Positions 10,999 through 23,117 of a stretch of DNA of 64,000 nt are shown here, piece after piece. The DNA is from Lentinula raphanica. Taxonomy: Eukaryota; Basidiomycota; Agaricomycetes; Agaricales; Omphalotaceae. Each line of letters opens with the position of its first letter. The first letter of the stretch is position 1. Below the pieces are notes generated by a model. It was not told the DNA's origin and did no database searches. It saw only the letters and a list, made by a program, of their open reading frames with translations. Location: NCBI GenBank assembly GCA_027919835.1, contig JANVFP010000009.1:1178001-1242000 (forward strand), given 5' to 3'. Both the position numbers and the translations under genes were made by a program.

Positions 10999-13796
10999 TT
11001 ACGATGCTAATAATAATTCTGCTGATACCTCCATCTCATGTCGTAGCTGACCCTTAATCTCTACGTACGCTTCTTTATTTGTGTACACCCGGAACCCCAA
11101 GAAGATCGAATTCTCTTCCAACATGTACCGTTTGAGATCTGGCTGGGAATCAGCAGGAACATTATCATTGCCGCTTTGTGCAAAAGCATCAGTCGGTGCA
11201 TCCTCAGTGTCATCTGATACGTCGGATTCAACTTCTTCTGGTCGTTCCGCGACGGTGACAACTTGATGGGTACTAGTAGTTGTCGTACTCGGGATGGGAG
11301 TACTATATTCTGTCTGGTCTGTTGTTGCATTATCGCTCGCAATCTCATTACTTCCTTCGTCTTCAGCTTTCTTCTCCTCAGTTTCTTCCGCTTTTTGTGC
11401 ATCTTCTTCAGGCTTTCGTTTCGCCTCTTCGGCCTTTTGAGCTCCTTGTGTTTCTTCCTCCTTCTTCTTGGCTAAAGCTTTCCCTTCGAGCTCAGCCAAG
11501 TCTTGTCCGGCGAGAATGCTCAAGGGTAGGGGAAGCAGACCCAATCCGGTTCTACAAAAGAGCATGGGCCTTTTCTTTTTTCATCCACATGCTTTGAAAC
11601 GACTTACTCTGGTTTGAAATCTTCAGAAAGAAAGTCAACACATGTTTTGATTAGAATACCAGCTCAGCCTCAGAGAAACAGACTTACTGGCAGCAATGGA
11701 CTGTGCTTCAGTTCGCGCCGACAGTACTCTCGCGAATGTTCGTTCATCCCAGTGCTGTCTCCCTTTGTCGATAAAGTCCTACAATGTTGGCATATGAATG
11801 ATGAATAGATCAAACCGATGACAATAATAATGAATATACCAGTGGACGGGAACGGCTGTGTCGATCCAATCTCACCTAAGAAGCAGAGCTCTCAATGGAT
11901 GGAATGGAGAAGGGGGAGCGGATTGCTCACATGAACGACATAGTCTCCCGCATCAAGGTTTAGCTCCAGATTTACGCTACGGCTCCAAAGCCTGGATGGA
12001 GCAGAATGCGCCAGATACTCCTTTTCGCCTTTCCTGAACACCACAAAATCAAATGTCCAACTCCATCTACTGGATATCTCTTCGAAGAAGCGGGTATCAA
12101 GCTCAGAGAGAACAATCATAGCAGGAGAAGCTTTTGGAAGAGAGAAAGTGACTAGACAGACGTTGATCAGATTGAATGTAAATCAGTATCGAAACTCAAG
12201 TCAGCTTACAAGAAACCTCTCCAAAGCTCCATGCCGTAGGAGATGGTTTTGTAGTAACATGCAACCATTGGAAGGACATGATCCATGAAGAATCAAAAAG
12301 CAGTGTGCGGTCGATCGTTTGCCAACTCTCGAGGAAATCTTGATCTGAGGGTAGCTTTGAGATGAGACAATCATAGTGAGAACCGGTCAGCTCACACTCC
12401 ATAACGAATTGTCCATCATCTCCAAATGAATGTCCTATCAATGGTAGAACATCGAGCCACTCTTTTGTCCACTCCTTGGACCCGTCTCCCCAAGGCCCTG
12501 TCCATTCTGATCTTCCCCAAGGATTACGTACGACCACAAAACGTTTGCCTTTGACTTCGACTGCCCGTAATACAGAGTATGCATGATTCCCAATAAGGCC
12601 ACTAATGCTTGCATTGTAATTCCCACTGCGAGTACCGTCGAGGCCGTAATAGGAACAACCGAAGAGTCGATCCTGATTAGCCTTCAAAAGTTCTTCATTC
12701 CAGAAACGGTCGATGTCAAGGATGTCCTGTAAGAATCACAGACGTCATCAAAGATATACTGCGGTAGTATGTATTGATTCTCACACTGGTTGGAATAAAG
12801 GTCGAAACACCGCTATAGAACATATTGAGCTATGGCTTAGAGAATCGGACACTTGTGCATACCCTGTCAGATCCTCAATGGCCTCGCATGCCTCGCCTCC
12901 GGACAGTGCTGCATAGCTTCCGTGAAGTTTAGCATACGCCTTCTCAATAAGTGGGACCCAGGTCTCGTTTGGGGTACCTGATCTTGCAAAATACAGACCT
13001 TTCCCACTCTTTCGAGCAGTAGCATTATAGATTTCTTTGTTGTTGTGATAGAGGGCTTTCTCTGCATAATTTAGCTCCTCATATTTCGGGTTTATAGTGT
13101 ACAGAAAGCTAGAGAAAATGGTTGGTGAGCCAGTCTCATTGATGAACATTAGTCGGCTGAATGAACTGACTCGTCGATGATGACTGTCACCCAGCTCGCA
13201 TCGCGGAAAAAGATGAAGCCGTATACACCGATTTCTTCGTCTTTCTGGAGACATAATATCATCAACGCACTTTTCTGACCTTTGCGCTTGCCACTTACTG
13301 CGACGCAAAACCTCTCCACAAGCCCTTTAGTAGTAGCCATTGTGGCCAATGCCGATACAAACCAGCAATCTCCGATTGCACCTTGCACGATATCATCAGC
13401 GTTTGCGCCATCCACAAAAAGTTGAGGATTCTCGAAGATTTGAGTGACACGTTGGACATCAGAGGGCACGTATTTTTCTGTAGATCCTGGAACGAATAGA
13501 CCGTGCAGACAAAGTTCGCGATCATTCTCGAGGTCGAATTCAATATCTCTGTGCCTCAAGACATCAGGGAAGAACTTTATTCCCGAGTCAATGCTTGGAC
13601 CTTACCTGTATTTGCGATTCATCATCCTACAATCCTTCGAGATCTTGGCAACCTTTGCCTTGCATTCTTCCAGCGCTTTGTCTAATTCAGCTGTGACCAG
13701 AAGCCTGGCCTTGCTCTCCTGCTGAACGAAGGAAGACTGATTGACAGTCGCGGTTTTGTTTTCAGCAGGCCTCCTGAAAATATCGAAGAGGGTCAT
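10999..13796 (-). CDS. Calpain-like cysteine protease
   Basis: Twelve minus-strand exons, all phase-consistent: 13606-13796, 13299-13548, 13171-13244, 13108-12863, 12812-12785, 12726-12396, 12344-12210, 12151-11931, 11875-11840, 11778-11688, 11620-11608, 11551-10999. Together they encode 722 residues. The catalytic triad of family C2 is present: Cys in [13 protein letters not shown], His in [11 protein letters not shown], Asn in VVRNPWG. The loop [16 protein letters not shown] and a C2L-like beta domain follow. A Lys/Glu-rich coiled coil (about residues 555-610), an acidic linker and a conserved-looking tail ([20 protein letters not shown]) end the protein. There are no EF-hands, so it is a non-classical calpain, expected to cleave cytosolic substrates in a Ca-influenced manner. 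The 13-, 28- and 36-base exons are unusually small. All key residues are intact. Confidence 0.9.
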
Positions 13797-14380
13797 GTTT
13801 CGATTCGCTTTGTTGTAGGGAAAATGATTTCGCAACTAAAGTCAGCCTGTCAAAACGGGCTGTTTATAAGAGCAACATGGGTGTGAGAGTAGTGCGCTCT
13901 ACATAACTCGTTGTGAAAGCAAAATGAAGCCAGAAGCCTGTCTAGACCTGCCTTGAACAAGGATCAGACGAAGATAAGTCATCAGGTTCAAGAACGATGC
14001 GGACTCACTGAATTACCCACTGTTCTCAATCATGATGACTGTGTGAGGCAAAAGGAAACATCAGAAGGGGTCGAAGAGGGACAGGTTTTGATTCGCTGCC
14101 TTATTGTGGGCTATTTTAGAAAGATGGTTTCGCAGCCAGTGCTCACCTGTCAGAATGGACCGCGATCAGAGGAAGATGGATATGGGGGCAGAGCGCTCTA
14201 CATATGTATTTTGTTTTGGAAGTTAAACAGACGCCAGGTGCCTACCTAGGCCTACCTCGAAAGATATCGGATGCAGAGCGGTTATCAGATTGAAAGCCAC
14301 CAATGACAATGTGGATTTATTGAACTGTTCTCATTCAAATCGTGCAATGCGCAGGTGGAACTCGGAAACATCAGCATTGA
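13776..14380. repeat. Diverged tandem duplication over the calpain gene start and promoter
   Basis: Bases about 13776-14067 and 14068-14380 align as two diverged copies of a roughly 300-base unit. Shared stretches in order are tcgaagaggg, gattcgct, gatttcgcag/gtttcgcag, cctgtcaraa, gcgctctacat, gaagccag/acgccagg, actgttctcat/aatcat and ggaaacatcag. Copy 1 contains the start codon of the calpain gene (13794-13796). In copy 2 the corresponding bases are changed (gtcatg to gacagg), so no start is available. Confidence 0.65.
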
Positions 14381-14559
14381 GCAAAGCAGACCGTGTATCC
14401 GTGATTATTCTGAATCTACTCATTCATGTGGTCCATTCGTTGTAACCCCGTATTGTGTCCGATTCCCAGACCTCTGCCTGGAATAGTAAGTGCTCGCACA
14501 AACAATCATACTGCCGTCTACAGAGACTCACATAGACATGTTCTGATTAGGTAGGATAG

Positions 14560-15460
14560 GAGGGGAGAAAGAACTGGTACTAGTAGCGATCCAAATCACC
14601 CTGCTACTAGGAGGTTAACAAGGAGAAGAGAGAGTAATCGAAAGGTCTGTGATGTGCGCTCACTGGTCATAGAGTTGGACTCGTCCAGTTTATGACACTC
14701 GCTTTTCAATCATAAGTAGAGAAGAACATTTGAGACGTTATTGAGGCCAATGTTTTTGCGAATTGAGGAAGGATAGATGAAAAGGGTACTCTATTGAACG
14801 TATACATACCTTCTTGACTTCACCTAATTCAACCTCGAACCTAGAAGCCTCCTACCCAACGCTGAAGGGCTCGACGTCTGATATTCAATCACCTCGTTGC
14901 TACCCGGTTCCTGCCCACCGTATGCTTCCTGAGTGGTCTGTTTTCCGGAAGACAAATACCTGCCCTCGATCTTGGCATCAATTTCTGAATTGCGAGTTGG
15001 CCAAAGATGTCAAATCTACAAGGACAGGAGAAGACATCAGGAAAAATCTGAGAACGGATTTCGAGGTCAAGAAATTCGCATTTCATCTCAATTCCGTTTC
15101 CCAGCATCAACGTGTTGTACTTCATATCACTGATGCTAACCATCTTGTCGATGTTCAGAATATTCAATATTCATGATACCCATCCAGACAAGGACGTTGG
15201 GCATAAAAGCCTGGAAACGCGTATCTTTGACGCAGGCGACTAGTAACTCGGGAGTAGAGAAGTAGCGTGAGATGACGTCCCCGGCATAGTAGAAGGTTGT
15301 AAGCAGGGAACTGTATTCAAAAAACATGCGAATTTTGAAAAGAACGAGGGAGAGGAGATCAAACAGGCTTACTTTATGGCTTCTCCCAATGTCCCACCAG
15401 GTCCCACCTAAGGCCTATGCGCTGAGCCTTCGTCACGGAAATACAACAACGCCAAGACCA
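14560..15460 (-). pseudogene. Decayed partial copy of the URC1-like gene 3' half
   Basis: This stretch aligns with 18250-19340, the last two introns, final exons and 3' flank of the intact URC1-like gene. Shared peptide remnants on the minus strand are SRYFSTPELLVACVKDTRFQ and VSISDMKYNTLM, compared with SRYFSSTELVAGVKDMRFQ and VSMSDMKYNAIV in the intact gene. The frame breaks between WMGIMNI and the next block, the last exon has lost its frame, and the N-terminal 400 residues including the zinc-binding Cys cluster are absent. The similarity continues beyond the stop codon into flanking DNA, so this is a segmental duplication rather than a retrocopy (the intron regions are retained). Confidence 0.75.
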
Positions 15461-16024
15461 AACTTTCTGCTCTGATCTCAATCATAATGTTCTCCTTGAC
15501 TATGTAGATCTAGACTGTACCATAGAGTTTCGAGTCATTTGGAATCGTTCAGGACGCCGTCTGACGCCGTTCAGGCTTCAGAGTCACGACATAGTGATAT
15601 CCTATTGAGATTCGGTGAGATCGTTTGCAAATGAGTCTTAGTGATAGTAACGACATTGCGAATAAACAGCTCACTTGCACACGAAAATGAGGTGAATTAC
15701 TTGACCGCTGGCACTGGTTGAATCCAAGGTAGTCTCCCGAGTCAGTCTCGTACATTGATGATCCTGTCAGAGATCACGCAAGAGACGTCGTTGCTATCAA
15801 TCTAGAAATCCAAGGAGGTAACGAAACAGAGCCTCATGTAGAAGATAAAAGGAGATTTTTCCAATGGGGCTCATGAGGCGGAACATGAAGGTGTCTATAC
15901 TCCTCATGAGGGTTCCCGGTTGACGTTGGTGAACGTTTGAACCGTTGAAGACCGTTGAGCGCGAGGCGAAGCGAATGAAGTTTGTATTTGTCAATGTTTA
16001 TGTGGCACCATTGAGGTTCCAACC
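15461..16024. other. Intergenic, no gene recognised
   Basis: No coding resemblance found. The stretch lies between the URC1-like pseudogene and the target duplication of the long-TIR MITE. Confidence 0.4.
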
Positions 16025-16033
16025 ACTTCGACT

Positions 16034-16538
16034 CAGACTCCTTCCCATCCGCTATCGCAGCTGAAAAAATTATAATCCCAGTAATTACCATAAATAGTTA
16101 ATCTCATATCTAATCATATCATGTGATTTTATCTACGTTGAATTTTTTAGCTGCTATAGCGACTGGCATAACTTGTATTAGCGCTTGGTGGCCTTGTTTG
16201 GTTCCAGCTTTTAGCGCCCATTGAATCTCACTCAACATTGAATATTTTGGCCACAATCTGTTCAAGAGTCATATTGGATGTCAGTCATGTATTGTGCTAG
16301 AGAATAGCTGTCTCAATTTTCAAAACAAAGGGCATTTGGGTGGTGGGCGCTATAAAATTGAATGCTGGGACCAAACAAGGCCACCAAGCGCTAATACAAG
16401 TTATGCCAGTCGCTATAGCAGCTAAAAAATTCAACGTAGATAAAATCACATGATATGATTAGATATGAGATTAACTATTTATGGTAATTACTGGGATTAT
16501 AATTTTTTCAGCTGCGATAGCGGATGGGAAGGAGTCTG
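16034..16538. mobile_element. Long-TIR MITE (Mutator-like by target-site size)
   Basis: A 505-base element with inverted repeats that are perfect by eye over 169 bases (16034-16202 and 16370-16538), starting CAGACTCCTTCCCATCCGC. It is flanked by the 9-base direct repeat acttcgact at 16025-16033 and 16539-16547. There is no open frame of note between the arms. A 9-base target duplication with very long TIRs is the pattern of MULE-derived non-autonomous elements. The perfect arms suggest recent movement or gene conversion between the arms. Confidence 0.85.
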
Positions 16539-16547
16539 ACTTCGACT

Positions 16548-17248
16548 CAGCTTCGACTCTTATTCGACTCTCGGCGAGTCTTCGATCGTTCGTCGTTTGA
16601 GAAACTTTCGCTCGTTCAGCTCAGGTTCAGCTTGTCCCCCAAAGGCAGACAACGATATGTTCGGTCTTTTTTCTGAAGAGTTCAACCATCTATGATCTCA
16701 GAGGTTCGTATCCTCCCGGAACCCGATCTTCTCAGTGGCGCCTCTTGGCCTCATCAGAAGATGCTCGGAATGAATGTGGACAGATGTGGACATCGTTTCA
16801 GGTGCATTGGCAAATGGTGATTTGAGCTTTTTGGCCCTTGCACAATGCAGAAGTTTTGAACACTCGAAAACACTCGTAAACGCGTCGCGCGCCCACTGGT
16901 GGTGAGTGCTTATCTCTCTCTTATCAACTGGGACTCTCTTTTGCGAGCACCTGGCACCACGATAGGACATAGTGCACAGTCTTTTTCAAGGGCCAAACGC
17001 TAACTTCACTACTTGAAAAGGAAATGTCGAAATGCCACTTGCAGATTCTCGATGACAATTCTTTTGATACGCGAAGGGCATTATAAACTCAACGCAAGAA
17101 ACTTGAAATCCAGTTTCTGGTTAAACCGCATCCCCCATCTCTCACGTACTACTTTGCTGGCAAAGTCGTACTCAAGCCTCTTGACTCAACGATAACTTTT
17201 TCACGTTCTATTCATCGCCAACTTGAAAGACTTCGCCCTCGGACGACG
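16548..17248. other. Intergenic, no gene recognised
   Basis: Begins with a run of ttcgactc-like short repeats. It should hold the promoter of the secreted-protein gene at 17249. No gene supported. Confidence 0.4.
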
Positions 17249-18204
17249 ATGCGTTTTAGTGTGACCCGTACCTATGTCCTACTTGGTCTCTTTGCTCTCA
17301 GCGGAGCCCGTCCCATGCCCGCTGATACGGAAACTTCAAAGTCACTCACTGAGGTTACGAACGTGCGTGATTTTTGCATTCATGACTTTCCTTCCTTACC
17401 ATCGTTTATGTACTTTGATCTCTCTGCCTTGGAATAGTCAGACTCCAAAACTGAAGAAACACTATTTCGGAGGGACAAAGTCCATGATGTAACGGTACGC
17501 ATTACTTAGTGAACATAATCATTAATTCATGCCGACCTCCCAAATTCCAGCATATTTTTACCGAGAACGATATCTTCGAGTTCACGGCCAATGATCTACG
17601 GGGATTTAACTCCAAAGCCTGGCTATCGGATAAAGATCCACAGCCAACTGCAAATATCCAAGCCGTACTGGTGACGAACCGTCCTTGGTCATCTGTAACC
17701 AGTGAAAGCTCGGCCTCTGCTTCAGCTCTAGCATATGGAGTCAGTAGCACCCTGCTACTAGTCCAGCTGGCACAGATTGGCATCGAGGAGCGTCATATCG
17801 TTGTCTCCTAAGGCGGTACGGCCTCTGCGATTTTCGGCGGCCGGTTTGCGCACGATGTGAAAGAGACTGGGTTCAGGTTCAAGCTCAGCGATTCACATTC
17901 AAAACATTATGCAGGTTCCGTAGGCCCGTGTCCTGGAAACTGCAAAAACCCATCGGGTACGGTTGTCATGACCAATGACGGATCTGGACCATCTGGTCGT
18001 ACCATTAGCAAACCTGTCACGATCTTTACCGGAACAGTGTTACAGAAGCCGGAAGGAAAAGATGTGTTGGGGAAATGCAGAGATTATTTGGAGACTGCGT
18101 TCAACGATCCGGATACCTATTTTGTACCGCCGCCCGGTCCAAAGGCTCAGGTATGGCTCATCCCCTATGATGACAATGAGAGACTCACTATACATTCTGT
18201 ATGA
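17249..18204 (+). CDS. Secreted hypothetical protein with an in-frame stop
   Basis: Exons 17249-17362, 17438-17494 and 17551 onward. The first exon starts MRFSVTRTYVLLGLFALSGA, a clear signal peptide with likely cleavage near residue 20. The third exon reads in frame to a TAA at 17809-17811, giving 144 residues. The same frame then stays open, with coding-like composition, to a TGA at 18202-18204; this part includes GGTASAIFGGRFAHDV and a CPGNCKNP pair of cysteines. No intron with good sites removes the TAA without losing conserved-looking sequence. Either a short secreted protein is made, or a roughly 274-residue gene has been broken by one base change. No family recognised. Confidence 0.55.
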
Positions 18205-18799
18205 AGGATGATCAAGAGGGTAAGAAGCGGAAAAGTACGTCCGACTGACCCTCAGGCCGCCAAGAGGGTCAAAGGAGGTTGAAAAGGGAATGGGAGATGG
18301 AATCGAAAGGTTTGTAATGTACTCGACAAAGAAAGATATACTCATCGATTTCAATCGATATAGGTGCTCTGAACAACATGCGGTAGGAGTCAGTCTGGTC
18401 GGTCTGGTCAATTTCATTGGCTAGAACGAGAGAAGAAGCTTTTGTACCCTTAGCTCGCATACCCTATGTTAATGTAACTCGCCTTTTGATCGCAGTTGAG
18501 ACAATATTGAGGGCAACGTTATTGTGAGGAGGCATAGACTCTGAGAAGAGCATTTTATTGGACATATACTTGATTTCAGAGGCGGACTGACACGAACATA
18601 GTGTAATTTCAAGATTATATAGTTCTAAGGTCAAGAATAAGAAGCGACGGAATGGTACAGAACGTAGGTCATGTAAGAACTTGGAAGATTATTTGAGGAC
18701 CAAAAAATGAAAATGAGAAGGATCTCTTTTGACTTCACCTAAAACCCTAGCAACATGCTACCCAACGCTGAAGAACCCAACGTTCGATACTCAATCACC
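18205..18799. other. Convergent intergenic spacer and URC1 3' flank
   Basis: Separates the secreted-protein gene from the URC1-like gene. Its sequence is duplicated, diverged, at about 14560-14810 (shared aatcgaaaggt-tgtratgt and related blocks), marking the outer part of the URC1 segmental duplication. Confidence 0.55.
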
Positions 18800-20655
18800 T
18801 CAATGCTCGACTTCTTCCCACCTCCTGCCCACCGTATTGACCAGGTCCTCCTGAGTGATCTGTTTTCCGGAGGAGAAATACCCGCTGGCGATCTTGGCGT
18901 CGATCTCAACTTGCGAGTCGGGTGGAATGAGGTACGAAGGGATATCGTATCTGTGAGAGGAGCATAGAGAACGTTAGGAAAAGAATTTAGAAAGGGAATG
19001 TCGAGGTTAAGGTATCCGCACCTCTTCTTAATCTCAATCCCGCTTCCCACAATCGCGTTGTACTTCATGTCACTCATGCTGACCATGTTGTCGATCTTTT
19101 TGATACCCAACCAGACAAGGACGTCGGGCATGAGGGCTTGGAATCGCATGTCTTTGACGCCGGCGACGAGTTCGGTGGAAGAGAAGTAGCGAGAGGCGCT
19201 GTCGCCGGTACGTTTGCGGAGGTTGTATACTAGATATCTGTTCACGAACTTTATAAGAACGATGAAAAAGAGAGGAGATAAAACACGCTTACTTTGTGAC
19301 CTCTCCCAACGCCCTACCCTCCTTCCTGAAATAAACAACAACGCCAACACCATCTTCGCCCTTGTCTACCTTTCGTACTTCCTCCTCACTCTTTCCTTCC
19401 TTCCTCAGTTTCTCCTTAGCTTGAGCGATCTGATCAGGATGTCTGCCCTGCGCGGTGCGGATACACTCTTCCATGGCGTAGGTGAGGTACGGTTTGCAGG
19501 TACAGATGTCAGACCCAAAGACATCAGAGCCATTGCATTCGTCGTGGACTCGAGCGGTGAGTGTACGAGACGTATCACGGAGGTGAGCGGGATTCCCAAA
19601 GACATATACCGTCAAACCACCGATAGGAGGTAGGAAGACCTTGATATCAGGTCTGGTGATAAGCTCTGGGTACATCCCACCCGTGTCTTCGAACAATGCT
19701 CGTCGAAGGAGAGATTCAGAAATCCCAAACCTCTCCGCAACACCAGGCAAATACCAGATCGGGTCTACCGCCGCTTTGCTCACGTTGACCTCTACACCGG
19801 CGTCGATGTCAACCAAGCTTCCGTCGTCTTTCCTCAACGGCTCGCTCTGAAGGACAATCTTGCCATCGACGACGATCTCACCGCGTTTGACGGACTCGTC
19901 GATTTCCTTGAGTTTAATGTGGGCTTTGGTGATAGAGATAGAGGGACGGATGTCGAGGCCGAGACCTCCTTCGGACTTGTCCCTCATCTCCTTCTCGAAC
20001 ACCTTGGGCACCAGATGACCCCAGGGATCCATACTGACGATGCGCTTCCCTCCGTCCTCCCACCAGCCTTCCCATTCGACTCCTAGGCCGTCGACGGCAG
20101 GCTCGGTCATCTCATAGTTTGGCTTGTACCTCGGATCTAAGCTGCCCATGGCGATACTCAAGGCTCGGTAGATCGAGTAGCTTCCTGAATGCGCGCCGAT
20201 GGCGTTTCGGAATGGCAGAGTAGAAGGCAATCGCGAGCAGATGATAGGTCCACGCAGGGTAGGGTTCGATGCACCCCAGGTAAGAGGGTAAGGAGAGATG
20301 GAATGCTGGGAAGGGTACGTGGTTAGAAGGACTCGGCCTGGGTAAAGAGCCTTTTCTTTCTCTTTCGATGATTTGGTGGCGAGATTGGTTTGGGAAGAGG
20401 CAGAGGAGGAAGAGGGAGTGTTTGTACCATTCATGATTGGAAGCGACTTTGGTTCGGAAGGAGGAGGCGAGCTAAAGGCGGGGTTCGCGTTCGTTAACGC
20501 GTCCAACTAGACGTATGTTGTGAGTATCGATACGATAGGGTAGACATTACGGAGATGTTCACCTTGGCTTGCATAGCTTCCTGGTTCATCTCCAACGACT
20601 GCAGCTGAGCCAAGATCTGTGCTAGCACCGCAGAATCAACAGGTATCGTAGACAT
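18800..20655 (-). CDS. URC1: URC1-like GTP cyclohydrolase II
   Basis: Four minus-strand exons (20563-20655, 19293-20506, 19022-19237, 18800-18950) with introns of 56, 55 and 71 bases encode 557 residues. The C-terminal half carries the GTP cyclohydrolase II signature: RVHDECNGSDVFGSDICTC supplies the three zinc-ligand cysteines, and VVVYFRKEGRALGEVTKYL gives the catalytic loop. The long N-terminal domain (VLLTTYPSQHSISPYPLTWG, GAHSGSYSIYRALSIA) and the ending EEVEH mark the URC1 branch, known from yeast work on the URC pathway for uracil catabolism, rather than the shorter RIB1 of riboflavin synthesis. The reaction is presumably GTP ring opening with formate release. A first exon of 31 codons precedes a Ser-rich linker. 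A partial decayed copy lies at 14560-15460. Confidence 0.88.
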
Positions 20656-23117
20656 CTTCGTGGTTTGGTGTTCTTGGTTCAGTTCAATTTGCGATAGCCC
20701 TTCGGCTTGCTTGCTTTGCTTTCGATTCGATTCGGTTGATAGAGTTCGCTTCTTTCCTTAATGAGGCAGAAGGAGCAGAAGGAAAAGGAAGGAGAAAAGA
20801 AGAAAGGAGAACTTCACCTTTGGAGGTCAGTTTATAAACCGCGGTACACGCTGCGCCCGCAAGGCAGAAACGTTTCCCGCTCGGACGGGTCTCGGGACTC
20901 TAGACTCGGGTTAGCGGGAAATCGGGCCGTGGACGAGAGATAACAATAGGGGCAAATTCAGGACTCGTCTTCACCTGCGGCTTTTGGTTTCTCTCAAACG
21001 ACGATGGTATGGCAAGGACGTATACTCAAATGTTTGCACGTTCGACATCAACTGTTTGTGAATTTCACCTAGATTCTCTATTTGTAGTTCTATAAGAAAA
21101 TAGAACCCGCGAACGTGAATAAGCATCCTCATAGATTTTCTACAGCCTCCGCTCCCCACAATAACCGAACACGGAGACCGGAAGATGTATCAAGCCTAGG
21201 AGTGTTGCAGACGGAAAGACCTAGGTCAAGCTCGGGGGAGCTTTCGAATCTCGATCAAAGGAACATTCGGGAGGCGCCGATAGACATCCGCGGGAGACCT
21301 TTTGGGTGCGGGCCCGTTCTTACATCTCCCTCTCTAGCCATATCCGTCAGTTCTTTAGAGGGTTCAGGATCGATGCGCTTTCTTCTCGCCCTCGACTCCC
21401 AATGGAATCTTGCTCGAAAATTACCTTTCATCTGAATTATTCCACGACCTTCTTTACCTTCAGCCGCACGAATGCAAGATGAAGAGAAGCATGTATAGTG
21501 TATACCGCTTTGGGCTCACTCAATGAGGGAAGATCAACACTGAAAATTGACGGTCAGACGCAGAATTTAATCTATGATCGAGTCCCGCACCCAAGTTTGC
21601 GATGAGATTGCGATGAGAGCAAAGATGTTTACGCCATCTCAGCCCTGAAGCACTCGTTGAATACAGTATACAAGCTCAGAGGGGAGAAAGCGGGTCTTGA
21701 TTCAGGTCCTGGTAATCTGATAGTCAGACGGTCCTTGCCGATAACACGATTCAGTCCATTGGTAGTTCCTCTGAGCTCGTAGATGAAGCACACCAGTAGC
21801 GGCAGCCTAGGATGCATTTGTTTTAGTGTCGGTGCCACCTCAACCTACCAGAATCATACGGACCACATCAATGGATATCTTCAAATGCACTGTACCTTGG
21901 TATACTCCCAACGGTCTGTGCGCAAGCCACTGTTCAGTGCTAGTGGCGTTTGGAATTGAAGTTTACGGCGGTTCAATCAACCCATAAGAACTCTCTTCCC
22001 ATTCTCATGGAGTTGTCGCTAAAACATAGAACCGTTCGCATGAGATCTATCCAGAAAAAGATACAATGAGAATGAAAAGAAGCAGCCACCAAACCTTAAC
22101 ACCTCGCCGACAGCAATTGCCAGCCTTTGGTCTGTACCGCGACTCTGGAAGATTCACACAAGCTAGTGGAGTGGAATATCTTGAACCCCTTGTATGCATT
22201 ATGCTGTTTACAGACGGTGTGAGGGTTCTTTTGGTGGTCATGTTATGCATATTATACATAGCAGCCCCTTGCTAGAGCAACTAGGAGCAACTTGAATCGC
22301 GAGATTGCATCTTCATCCGAAGATCCTTGTATTAGCAGATCCTTTGACTGCAGTCAGTGATATAGATACATACCTGCTTGAAGAGATGCTTGATATTACT
22401 GGTCTATGATCGCTTCAAACGAATTTTGAAGATTTCTCCTGCGAGTTGACCGAAATAAGACGAGATGGGTTGACTCTGAGTTCAAAATAATAATTGCTTA
22501 GTAATACAACATCGCGGTCACGATTCACGCATCAACCATTCCTGATCCTTCTCTTTTCCTGACGGTCATTCACGTTTGCAATGGCAATTGTCTTTCCCAA
22601 CCTCATCTTCTCCAATAGTTTCTGGGACTCCATTTCGGGTTTTGCGGCTAGCTAGGCTGAAAATCACACGTTGAACGATGTCATTTCACCGAGTCACTGA
22701 ACTGAAGTTCACTATCTGGTCATTGATTGTGATTTTCTATTGCCCACTGAATCGTACGCTTCCCGACTTTTGCTCCAAATTGCAACCACGAATAGTACTC
22801 ATGGAGTGGCATTTGGGACGTGGCGCTTTGAATTCAAAGGCGAAGTCAAAAATCTTGGATCCATCTTCGCAGATTTGTCACGGTCGCTATTGGACGCCAT
22901 TATTGGATGGTTTCAACCTGTTTCAACATAGCGAAGGAGAGAGCAGTCACCTGCGAGTAATACGCTTTGTCCCCTAATTGTATTCGCATCGATTCTGGCC
23001 CAAAATCAAGGCTGTATGTTATTTATACCCTTGCTTCTTGTTGTGAACTCATTGACTTTGTAGTCTGCTCTCATTGGGAACTACACGGACATCCGAATTT
23101 TCTACGACGTTGATACT
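20656..23117. other. Intergenic; part is duplicated beside the P450 genes
   Basis: No supported gene. About 22020-22230 aligns with about 29215-29430 (shared tcgcatgagatctatccagaa, gccaccaaacctt, agtggagtgga). The 200 bases before the first P450 (22980-23117) align with the upstream regions of the other two P450 copies (about 26150-26286 and 30185-30320), including a ttatttatacccttg-type box. These are the remains of tandem duplication units. Confidence 0.5.
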
